This document shows positions 1 through 6,489 of a stretch of 12,897 bases of DNA, piece by piece. This stretch comes from Planctomycetota bacterium (GTDB taxonomy: Bacteria > Planctomycetota > UBA1135 > UBA2386), in contig JAGQRA010000035.1 of the NCBI GenBank assembly GCA_020425885.1, positions 1-12,897 of the forward strand, in the 5' to 3' direction. The notes beneath the pieces were generated by a model. The model saw nothing but the letters and a program-made list of their open reading frames with translations, was not told the origin of the DNA and searched no databases. The translations under genes were made by a program, and so were the position numbers. The first letter of the stretch is position 1; each line of letters begins with the position of its first letter.

Positions 1-383
1 TCTACTCCCACCTGTTCGCCGCCTTCGAACTGTCGCGCCGCCATCCCGAGCTCGGGCTGCCCGACCTCGAGACCCAGATCGGCCGGTGGCTGCCCTGGGC
101 CGATCCGCTCGAGGCGCGGCCGATCGCGTTCGGCCTGACGCCGTATGGCACCTTCACCAGGCTACGGTGCAATGTGCTGGATCACCTCGACCGCGACGAG
201 CTGCCGACGGCCGTCGACTACGGCGCGGTCCGGCTGCGCAACGACGCCGCGGCGCAGAACGCGGTGCGCAGGTTCCTCGACGACCACCCGGACCTGCCCC
301 GGGTCGCGCGCTCGGCCGCCGCCTGGCGCGAGCTGTGGGTGCTGCTGTTCTCGTTCGGGTCGCTGTTTCTGACCCTCGAGTAG
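1..383 (+). CDS. C-terminal fragment of an unrecognised protein (5' end outside window)
   Basis: An open frame runs in from the left edge (first whole codon at base 3) and ends at TAG 381-383, giving 126 residues. I recognise no family. The visible part is acidic and leucine-rich, with many Trp/Phe residues (GRWLPWADPLEARP near residues 27-40), an Arg/Asp-rich middle, and a hydrophobic end (ELWVLLFSFGSLFLTLE). That end could be a membrane-associated helix or a buried core helix. No signal peptide or catalytic motif can be judged, because the N-terminus is missing. Amino-acid composition is ordinary for a coding frame, and the overlapping frames on both strands are Arg/Pro-rich, which supports this one. 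It is convergent with the hydrolase gene that ends at 395, with an 11-bp gap. Confidence 0.6.
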   Translation, partial: YSHLFAAFELSRRHPELGLPDLETQIGRWLPWADPLEARPIAFGLTPYGTFTRLRCNVLDHLDRDELPTAVDYGAVRLRNDAAAQNAVRRFLDDHPDLPRVARSAAAWRELWVLLFSFGSLFLTLE

Positions 384-394
384 CGCCTCGCCGA

Positions 395-1684
395 TCAGGG
401 CACACTCACCCTCGCGACGGCGAGCCGCGTGCGATCGAAGCGTTCGGCGAAATCGGCCAGCAGCACCCCGACCGATGCCGTGGCCGACTTGCGGACGGTG
501 CGGCCGTTCCATTTGACCTCGACGGTGTCCTTGGCGCCGAGCATGTCGACACCGAGCCAGAGCTCGAACGACCGGACACCTTCGCCCTTGGCCGTGAATC
601 GTCCCTGCCCGCGGTCGGTCACCTCGAGCCGGGCCGTGAGCTTGACGATGCCGTCGTGCGTCAGCGCGCGCCGCCCCGCGTCGTCGAGCCGGTCCCAGCG
701 CGCCGCGTTGACGCGCGGCTGGGCCGCGACGCGAACGTCGCCCTCGACCGCGGTGATCTCGATCCAGGCCGCGCGGGCCTGGGCGAGATCGGCCGCCATG
801 CGAACGACGCGGCCCGGCGCCGCCGGTCGCCGGTTGGCGAAGAACTGCGCCCAGTCGACGACGCCGAGCTCGAACGCATGGCCGAGCTCGGCGAACTCGT
901 GCAGCACCGCATCGCCGGCCTTCATCTTGCGCAGCCGATCGAAGACGAGGTGCAGGTTGGCGAGCAGCAACGGATCGTCCTTGCTGCCCTGCAGATCGCG
1001 GATCGGCAGCTGCGCCACGTTCTCGAGGTAGCGCATGTTGTTGCGTTCACCGATCTCGATGCGCGGCCCGCCGATGCAGGGCAGCGCGCCGGCCCACAGA
1101 TCGGGGAAGCGCAGAGCGAGGTCCCAGGCCATGTGGCCACCGCGCGAGGCGCCGCCGACGAAGACCGCGTTCTCGTCGATGTTGGCCCGGCGGCGCGCCC
1201 AGCGCAGTGCGGCGAGCTGGGCGTAGCGTTCGCGCGGCGTCGAACCCCACCCCGGCGTCTTGCCGAACTCGGTCGGCGCCAGCACGAACATGCCGATGCG
1301 ATCGGCGATCTCCTGCCAGTGCAGGTGTTCGCGCGCGCCGGTGCCACCGGCACCGTGCCCCCACAGCAGCAGCGGAGCGGGGACCTTCGGGTCGTAACCG
1401 CGCGGCACGTAGAGGTGGATCTCGGTCGCCTCGGTCTCGTCGAGCACGACCAGCGGCACCGTCTGCCGCGTCGTCCCGGCCTCGATCGCTTCGAACTCAC
1501 CGAACGCCGCGCAGGCCGCCGACCATTGCTCGAGCGTCGCCAGCTTCTTGCCGGCCAGCCGCTCGGCGGCGATGGCGCGCGCCTTGCTGCTCGACAGGTC
1601 GACGAGCTGAGTCAGCTCGCGCTGCAAGGTCGCGGGGTCGGGCTGCTGCGGGACCAGGGCGGCGAACAGCAGGGCGGTGAGCAT
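395..1684 (-). CDS. Secreted alpha/beta-hydrolase (PHB-depolymerase/esterase-like)
   Basis: This 429-residue protein starts at ATG 1684. It has a short hydrophobic N-terminus (MLTALLFAALVPQQP) consistent with a minimal signal peptide, so it probably acts outside the cytoplasm. The alpha/beta-hydrolase core follows: an oxyanion-hole motif LLLWGHGAGG (about 106-114), the nucleophile elbow GGASRGG with Ser180, a candidate acid in GSKDDP (Asp236/237), and a catalytic His in ELGHAF (His269). The layout resembles polyhydroxybutyrate-depolymerase or acetyl-xylan-type esterases with a C-terminal extension; residues about 290-429 form a beta-rich add-on of unknown role. The substrate cannot be read from sequence. 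An open frame extends upstream to 2230, but those residues belong to a different, broken peptidase gene, so ATG 1684 is the sensible start. It lies 5 bases after the stop of that relic, suggesting a former two-gene operon. Confidence 0.8.
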   Translation of the reverse strand: MLTALLFAALVPQQPDPATLQRELTQLVDLSSSKARAIAAERLAGKKLATLEQWSAACAAFGEFEAIEAGTTRQTVPLVVLDETEATEIHLYVPRGYDPKVPAPLLLWGHGAGGTGAREHLHWQEIADRIGMFVLAPTEFGKTPGWGSTPRERYAQLAALRWARRRANIDENAVFVGGASRGGHMAWDLALRFPDLWAGALPCIGGPRIEIGERNNMRYLENVAQLPIRDLQGSKDDPLLLANLHLVFDRLRKMKAGDAVLHEFAELGHAFELGVVDWAQFFANRRPAAPGRVVRMAADLAQARAAWIEITAVEGDVRVAAQPRVNAARWDRLDDAGRRALTHDGIVKLTARLEVTDRGQGRFTAKGEGVRSFELWLGVDMLGAKDTVEVKWNGRTVRKSATASVGVLLADFAERFDRTRLAVARVSVP

Positions 1685-1689
1685 GCCGA

Positions 1690-2272
1690 CTAACGTAGCA
1701 ACTCGATCGCCTTCTGCAGGACGGTGTCGGTCTCGCCGATCAGATCCGAGGGCAACGCTTCGACCACGACATCGGGAACGACCCCCGCGTGTTCGAACAG
1801 CACGCCATCGAGTCGGAAGGAGCCATGCTCGACAGCTGCAGGCGAATGCCGCTGTGAGGCAACGCATGGGCGAGGGCACGGCCGCGGTGGTGCGCGGCAC
1901 GAGGAACGGCAGGTAGCCACCGTGTTCTGCCGGCACTCGGGTGCGCAACCGGGAGTGACCATCGCCGAAGGCTCGAAGCACACGGTCGACCTCGGCCCCC
2001 ATCGCGTCGAGCAAGGCCGGCAGATCCTCGGTGATGCGCTTCCACCACAACTCGCCGCAGATCCGCTTGCTCTCGCGCAACAGGGCTCGGGTCTCGACGT
2101 CCGCGACCTTCACCAGCTCGAACCATGTGGCGCCACCGACCCGAACCTCGATGCCCGCATCGGCGATCCACATGCCTGCAAACGGCGACAGCGGCGGGCC
2201 GTCGGCCAGCGCCTTCTGGGTCGGCCCCATGACCTGAGCGAAAGGGCGGCGGCGACGAAGTGGATGCCGTGG
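1690..2272 (-). pseudogene. Decayed S41-like (C-terminal-processing/tricorn-type) peptidase, core missing
   Basis: Pieces of one protein lie in three minus-strand frames. From 2230 downward one frame reads a natural N-terminal segment (GPTQKALADGPPLSPFAGMW, WFELVKVADVE, GELWWKRITEDLPALLDAMG, FGDGHSRLR). This resembles the region before or at the start of S41 peptidase domains. Around 1870-1820 a second frame reads ALPHSGIRLQLSSMAP. From about 1815 a third frame reads RLDGVLFEHAGVVPDVVVE and ends at TAG 1690 with LLR. The last two pieces read in order match the usual C-terminal end of S41 enzymes (LPxSG...LSSM...DG.L.E..GV.PDV). The catalytic Ser/Lys core and any PDZ domain, normally a few hundred residues, are absent. 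The gene therefore has a large internal deletion plus at least two frame changes. The 5' end is unclear. The next gene, a hydrolase, starts 5 bases downstream and is intact. Confidence 0.55.
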
Positions 2273-2351
2273 TCATGGTGATCCTGGTGCGGTCTGAGAC
2301 GTGCTCCTTCTGCCGACAATGGCGAGCATACCGCTGCTGCCTACATCCCGG

Positions 2352-3239
2352 TCAGCGTGACCCCACTGACGACCTCGGCGGGGCGATCTCGACGCACAGC
2401 AGCTGCACCGTGCCCCGCGCCCGCCCCGGCAACGAACCGACGACGACCGCCTCGGGGCCGGCCATCGTCACCGTGGCCGACGTCTGCACGCGATGCTCGC
2501 CGATCACGGGCATCTGCAATCCCCAGGGAGAGTCGAGCTGAGACACCGGGGTCTTCTGCAGCCACTCCAACTCGACGGCGAACCGGACTCCGTCCGGCCG
2601 CAGCCCGAGCTTGACCTGGGTGCCATGTTCGAAGCGGCCGATGTCGACGTCGTCGACGATGACGGAATCGGAAGCCGCGCCGTACGTCATCGATCTCAGG
2701 AACGACATCTTGGTCGCGGCCGTGATGGTCGCCGTGGAACCGATCGCGACCGCACCCTCCGCGGTGTCGAGGACCCGACCTCGCCGCGTCAACGCCGACA
2801 ACGCCTGCTGCAAGCGTCGAGGCTCGACGTGGCCGGCGTTCATTCCCAAGGCCCTGATGCGGGGCCCGAGCATCAGGCCATGGGCATCGATCGTCTGGAC
2901 GCGACTGTCGGTCCACAGGCGCTCGCCACCTCCGGGCAGCCCTTCGACTGCCGCCGGCGCCGGGACGACGAGTCCGGGGACGACCCGGCGGGCCTCGTCC
3001 AACGGCAGCTCGAGCACGGTGACGCGGACGATCGCGGACCTGGTCGGCACGAGCGGCGCAGGCGTCGATGCCTCGAAGAAGGCCTCGCTGGCAAGTGGCG
3101 CGATGGAACCCTCATAGGCAACCGCGAAGGTGTCGCGGATCGGTACCGGCTGTGGCATCGGCGGCCGGCTCTGACACGAGCCGGCGGGCAACGACATCGC
3201 CACGAGGGACAACAGTCTGGTCGCGACTCGACGCCTCAC
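2352..3239 (-). CDS. Probable lipoprotein with secretin-like domain, fourth gene of the ABC operon
   Basis: This 295-residue protein uses GTG at 3239-3237. The start overlaps the permease stop (GTGA), and a weak GAGG lies 7 bases upstream. This start, rather than the internal ATG at codon 15, gives a complete export signal: RRR, then a hydrophobic run (LLSLVAMSLPAGSC), with Cys22 as the likely lipidated residue. The lipobox is imperfect (AGSC). The mature part starts Pro-rich, then has a beta-rich region. Residues about 155-285 look like the second half of secretin-type domains. VLDTAEGAVAIGSTATI is followed by a G-T-Q-V-K-L-G-L-R-P-DG stretch and later by ATVTMAGPEAVVVGSL, the usual 'suppress by parameter, large-parameter limit, goal function' order of secretin C-domains. 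No transmembrane pore segment is obvious. Translational coupling to the ABC genes implies a role in the same envelope process. The secretin match is by eye and could be wrong; the function is unknown. Confidence 0.72.
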   Translation of the reverse strand: MRRRVATRLLSLVAMSLPAGSCQSRPPMPQPVPIRDTFAVAYEGSIAPLASEAFFEASTPAPLVPTRSAIVRVTVLELPLDEARRVVPGLVVPAPAAVEGLPGGGERLWTDSRVQTIDAHGLMLGPRIRALGMNAGHVEPRRLQQALSALTRRGRVLDTAEGAVAIGSTATITAATKMSFLRSMTYGAASDSVIVDDVDIGRFEHGTQVKLGLRPDGVRFAVELEWLQKTPVSQLDSPWGLQMPVIGEHRVQTSATVTMAGPEAVVVGSLPGRARGTVQLLCVEIAPPRSSVGSR

Positions 3240-5074
3240 GCCGAGACCTCGCGCAGGGCCGTGCCGATGCGCGGTTCCGGCGCCAGCACCCGCGGCCGCA
3301 CGGCGTAGGCGCGGGCCGGCTCGAGCACCAAGCTCGGCAACAGGCTGAGCGGCCCGAGCACGAAGCCGAGCACCAGCCACAGCCGGCGGGTCGCGACCGG
3401 AGCACCGAGCCGGCCGAGGCGCCGCCACGACGCGAGCCCGGTCAGCGCCGACAGCAGCACCGACAGCAGCATCACGAGACCGGACCGGCCCACGAAGTTG
3501 AACGGCAACGGCTGAACCGCGGCACAGGCGAGCGCCGCACCGGCATAGAGGTACTCGAAGAACGTCCGCGGCCGGAACTCGTGCTCGAACGCGGGACGAT
3601 CGCCGGCGCCTTCGACCCTGGCGACGAACGACAGCGGGGAGCCGTCGGTCGCGACCTCGGGCCGTTGGTCGCCGACGGCCTCGGACTCGGCCGTCACCGC
3701 GATCAGCTGTCCGTCGCGCTCGGTGTAGACGCCGGCTTCGCCGACCAGGAGCACCACGCTGTCGTCGCCGAGCAGCTCCGGCGAATACCTGCCGCGCGAC
3801 CACTCCACGTTCTGCAGTCGATCGCCGCCGGGCGGCACGACCTCGACGAACGCTCGGCGCGGTGGATCGAAGCGCCAGGCCCGCCGCGCCGCAGGCTCGA
3901 AGATCAGCGCCCAGCGACCCGATCCACGCGGCGAGAACGCCCATGACGGAGCCTCGAACGGCTCGCTCGGGCTGCCCTTGCCGACCGGCTCCTGCAGGTC
4001 GTAGAACCGGTCGTGGGACCGCAGGTAGACGCGACCGTCGTGCAGCAGCTGCACGATGTAGTTCTCGCCCGGCAACCAGGCGACGTCGAGTCCGCGATGC
4101 CACTGCGGCGGATCGAAGCCGAGCCATTCGCGATCGACCATGGGCATCGTCAACCGAAGGGCTTCCACTTCGGCGCGAGCGACGCGCGGTTGCTGCGGCT
4201 GATGCGTCGGTCCGACCAGGCGAACCTCGCGACCGCGCCACAGGTCGTCCCGCACCGCGAGCTTCGTCGCGTCGCCGTGGATGACGACGGTCGGGTACTC
4301 GTGCCCGAGCCAGTACCACGCCATCTCCTCGGCACCGGCCATGCCGCCGGCCAACGTGCCGACGACGAGGATCGACGCCAAGAGGCCGGGGCCGTGGCGC
4401 AGCCGCGCCGGCCAGGCGACGTCGGGATCCCGCTGCGTCGCTCCGACCGCGCGCGCCGCGGCCGTGCAGACGACGGCGATCGCGAGGTGACAGACCCCGA
4501 ACCAGACCGGGTCGGTGAAGCTGCTGCCGGTCATCATCCTGAACAAGCGGTAGGCGCCGCTGAAGCAGACCAGCAGCCCGGCACCGGCGACCAGCGGGCG
4601 CATCCAGAAGGCGACGGGCAGCATGCCGGCGAACAGGCCGATCGCCGCCGCCGAGACCGCCGGCACGGCCGCCGCGACCAGCCGCCCCACCGCGCTGGCG
4701 TCGGGCATCGCCGCCGTCTCCGACACCGCCATGCAGAGCCAGGATCCGAGCGGCATGCCGAGCAACCAGACGGCCAGTACGATCACGATCCCGCGCAGGC
4801 GAGCGGCAAACAGCTCCGCGGCCGCCAGCGGTCGCTGTCGCAGATAGTCGCCGACGCCGAGCACACCGTCGAAACAGGCTGCGCACAGACCGAGAACGAG
4901 GCCGCCGATCCAGGCCGTGGTGAAGACGTTGAACGGGTAGCCCAGGCTGAAGCAGAGCGCGCCGAACCAGGATCGATCACCGGCGGCGATGACGAGGGCG
5001 ATCAACCCGGCGATCGCGAGCCACCAGATCCACAACGAGTCCTTGCGCAGCAGCGCCTTCTGGTTCGCATTCAT
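3236..5074 (-). CDS. ABC transporter permease-like membrane protein with large extracytoplasmic domain
   Basis: This 612-residue protein starts at ATG 5074, which overlaps the ATPase stop (ATGA) and is preceded by GGAGGA 6 bases upstream. Hydrophobic segments fall at about 14-31, 38-66, 94-116, 131-153, 158-176, 190-210 and 229-248, giving a six- or seven-helix ABC-2-like N-terminal block. Residues about 250-500 form a soluble, Trp/Asp/Pro-rich beta region with repeated short strands (VAWLPGENYIVQLLHDGRVY, GRWALIFEPAARRAWRFDPP), possibly a beta-propeller-like sensor facing outside. Three further hydrophobic segments (about 506-526, 531-548, 563-585) close the protein. No substrate can be named. 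As the membrane partner of the ATPase encoded just upstream, it probably forms an exporter or envelope-stress ABC complex of the YtrB/YtrC kind. That insert makes it far longer than typical ABC-2 permeases. Confidence 0.78.
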   Translation of the reverse strand: MNANQKALLRKDSLWIWWLAIAGLIALVIAAGDRSWFGALCFSLGYPFNVFTTAWIGGLVLGLCAACFDGVLGVGDYLRQRPLAAAELFAARLRGIVIVLAVWLLGMPLGSWLCMAVSETAAMPDASAVGRLVAAAVPAVSAAAIGLFAGMLPVAFWMRPLVAGAGLLVCFSGAYRLFRMMTGSSFTDPVWFGVCHLAIAVVCTAAARAVGATQRDPDVAWPARLRHGPGLLASILVVGTLAGGMAGAEEMAWYWLGHEYPTVVIHGDATKLAVRDDLWRGREVRLVGPTHQPQQPRVARAEVEALRLTMPMVDREWLGFDPPQWHRGLDVAWLPGENYIVQLLHDGRVYLRSHDRFYDLQEPVGKGSPSEPFEAPSWAFSPRGSGRWALIFEPAARRAWRFDPPRRAFVEVVPPGGDRLQNVEWSRGRYSPELLGDDSVVLLVGEAGVYTERDGQLIAVTAESEAVGDQRPEVATDGSPLSFVARVEGAGDRPAFEHEFRPRTFFEYLYAGAALACAAVQPLPFNFVGRSGLVMLLSVLLSALTGLASWRRLGRLGAPVATRRLWLVLGFVLGPLSLLPSLVLEPARAYAVRPRVLAPEPRIGTALREVSA

Positions 5075-5991
5075 GAAGCTTCCTCCAGCGCGGCGGCCCG
5101 ATCGATGACGCCGTGCTCGGGCCCGACCAGATCCAGGAACAGGTCCTCGAGCGACAGCGGCGCCGGCTCGGACAGTTCGCCGAGTCGGCGCAGCGTCGCC
5201 AGCCGCTCCGCGTCGGCGTCGAGCAGCAGCAGATCTACGCCCGTGCGCCGCTTGCGGACCCTGAGGATGTCGGCGCCGACCGGCATCGCGGTGCCGTCGT
5301 CCGGCACGAACGCGCAACGCCGAACGCGCCGCTCGAGATCGGCGAGCGTCGCGTCGACGAGCAGGCAGCCGTCGTGCAGGATGCCGATCCGGTCGGCGAT
5401 GCGCTCGACATCGGTCAGGAAGTGCGAGCTGAACAGCACGGTCGAGCCGGTATCGGCCAACAGCTCGATCATCACATCGAGCAGCTCCCGCCGCATGACG
5501 ACGTCGAGGCCGAGCGCCGGGTCGTCGCAGATCAGCACCTCGGGATTGCCGGCGACGGCCAGGACCACGCTGAGCTGCGCCCGCTGGCCGCGCGACAACC
5601 GCGGGATCCGGTGCTTGCCGGCGAGCCCGCAGCGCTTCAGTGCGGCCTCGGCGAAGTCGCGACGGAAGCCGGGCCTGGTGCCGGCCTCGAAGGCCACGGC
5701 CTCCGTGACCGACATCGTCGGATAGAGCCGATGGTCCTCGCCGATGTAGCCGACGCGGCCGCGCAGCTGCGGCGACAACGCCGTGCAATCCTCGCCGAAC
5801 AACCGCGCCGTGCCGTGGTGCGGTTGCAGGAAGCCGAGCAGGATGCGCAACGCCGTCGTCTTGCCGGAGCCGTTGCGGCCGAGCAGGGCGTAGACGGTGC
5901 CCGGTTCGACGCGGCACGACAGCCCGCGCAACACGGGGCGGTCGGCGAACCAGCGCTGCACGTCATCGAATTCGATCGGGTAGCGCGTCAT
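5071..5991 (-). CDS. ABC transporter ATP-binding protein (YtrB-like)
   Basis: This 306-residue cytoplasmic ATPase powers the permease encoded next. It shows Walker A GRNGSGKT (38-45), a Q-loop region reading GYIGEDHRLYPTMSV (about 81-95, Glu in place of the usual Gln), the ABC signature LSRGQ (132-136), Walker B VLICDD (152-157), the D-loop LGLD (160-163) and the H-loop His in SSH (His190). Residues after about 215 form the accessory C-terminal domain common in ABC-2 ATPases. Unusually, the residue after the Walker B Asp, the catalytic Glu in most ABC ATPases, is Asp157. Start ATG 5991 overlaps the stop of the GntR gene (ATGA) and has a strong AGGAGGA 7 bases upstream. Its stop overlaps the permease start in the same way, so the three genes are translationally coupled. 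Transport direction and substrate are unknown; export is typical of this subgroup. Confidence 0.92.
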   Translation of the reverse strand: MTRYPIEFDDVQRWFADRPVLRGLSCRVEPGTVYALLGRNGSGKTTALRILLGFLQPHHGTARLFGEDCTALSPQLRGRVGYIGEDHRLYPTMSVTEAVAFEAGTRPGFRRDFAEAALKRCGLAGKHRIPRLSRGQRAQLSVVLAVAGNPEVLICDDPALGLDVVMRRELLDVMIELLADTGSTVLFSSHFLTDVERIADRIGILHDGCLLVDATLADLERRVRRCAFVPDDGTAMPVGADILRVRKRRTGVDLLLLDADAERLATLRRLGELSEPAPLSLEDLFLDLVGPEHGVIDRAAALEEAS

Positions 5992-6392
5992 GATCTCTTC
6001 CTCCTGTCGTCGAAGTGCAGTTCGTCGAGGCTCTGCTCGAGCGCCTGTCGGATGTCCGCGGCCGAGAAGCCGAGATGGAAGGCTTCGGTCGCGGCCCGAC
6101 GGACCAGGTCACGCAGCTTCTGCCGTCGCTCCGGCGACGCCAACTCGCTGCCGCGCCCGGTCAGGAAGCAGCCGGCACCCTGGCGGCGCACGATCACACC
6201 GTCGCGCTCGAGCACCTCGTAGGCGCGGACGACGGTGTTGGGGTTTATGGCCAGGTCGCGCGCGAGCTCGCGCACCGAAGGCAGCTTGTCACCGGCGGCG
6301 GCGGTGCCGCGGGCGACGGCCTGCTTGACCGCGAACACGACCTGCCCGAACAGCGGCTCGGCGGATGTGGGGTCGATTCGGATGATGACCAC
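5988..6392 (-). CDS. GntR-family transcriptional regulator, YtrA subfamily
   Basis: This 134-residue DNA-binding regulator starts at GTG 6392. It opens with IIRIDPTSAEPLFGQ, typical of YtrA-type regulators. The winged helix-turn-helix lies at about 35-78, with the recognition region LPSVRELARDLAINPNTVV and the wing RDGVIVRRQGAGCFL. The rest (about 80-134) is a short helical dimerisation tail. It has no larger effector domain, as usual for YtrA proteins, which sit beside and repress ABC operons. This gene is first in the operon and its stop overlaps the ATPase start. It probably represses its own promoter through the inverted repeat at 6400-6424. The candidate -10 box ends only 10 bases before the GTG, so its transcript is likely leaderless or nearly so. 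Strong ribosome binding sites appear only before the ATPase and permease genes. Confidence 0.9.
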   Translation of the reverse strand: MVIIRIDPTSAEPLFGQVVFAVKQAVARGTAAAGDKLPSVRELARDLAINPNTVVRAYEVLERDGVIVRRQGAGCFLTGRGSELASPERRQKLRDLVRRAATEAFHLGFSAADIRQALEQSLDELHFDDRRKRS

Positions 6393-6399
6393 TGTGTCG

Positions 6400-6424
6400 A
6401 CTGTTCTATCTCTTCTAGAACAGT
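6400..6424. promoter_or_regulatory. Perfect 9-7-9 inverted repeat, likely operator of the GntR/YtrA regulator
   Basis: Arms ACTGTTCTA (6400-6408) and TAGAACAGT (6416-6424) are exact reverse complements around the 7-base spacer TCTCTTC. The repeat fills the promoter spacer and covers the -10 box, where a bound dimer would block RNA polymerase. It is AT-rich compared with the surrounding DNA. YtrA-type regulators bind inverted repeats in their own promoters, so autorepression is the natural reading. Confidence 0.7.
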
Positions 6425-6430
6425 TGTCAA
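6403..6430 (-). promoter_or_regulatory. Candidate promoter of the gntR-ABC operon
   Basis: On the minus strand a perfect -35 box TTGACA (6430-6425) is followed after 16 bases by TAGAAC (6408-6403), a 4-of-6 match to the -10 box. Only 10 bases separate the -10 from the GTG start of the regulator gene, so transcription would begin within a few bases of the start codon. This is the only clear sigma-70-type promoter I see in the window. The calls are by eye. Confidence 0.6.
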
Positions 6431-6438
6431 GGCGCGGA

Positions 6439-6457
6439 GCCGATGAACTTCATCGGC
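6439..6457 (-). terminator. Stem-loop between the DUF2961 gene and the gntR promoter
   Basis: GCCGATGA (6439-6446) and TCATCGGC (6450-6457) pair perfectly around a 3-base loop. It lies 33 bases past the stop of the DUF2961 gene and 9 bases before the -35 box of the next operon on the same strand, the right place to separate the two units. No T-run follows, so it is not a standard intrinsic terminator; it could instead aid Rho-dependent ending or protect the 3' end. Confidence 0.4.
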
Positions 6458-6489
6458 GACGGCACCCGGCCCTCCTGTTCGGGCACCCG

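Noticed and set aside
86..1693. Long plus-strand open frame opposite the hydrolase
   Set aside because: Its translation is Arg/Ala/Pro-rich with no family features, and the minus strand carries a complete hydrolase triad. Long antisense frames are expected in high-GC coding DNA.
395..2230. One 611-residue fusion of a peptidase-like N-terminus with the hydrolase
   Set aside because: The frame is open by chance between the relic and the hydrolase. Residues in between are Arg-rich nonsense, the relic's true C-terminus is in another frame with its own stop at 1690, and the hydrolase has its own ATG and signal-like start.
4013..5725. 570-codon plus-strand open frame opposite the ABC genes
   Set aside because: It spans two well-supported minus-strand genes, is rich in Arg, Gln and Asp, and has no recognisable motif.
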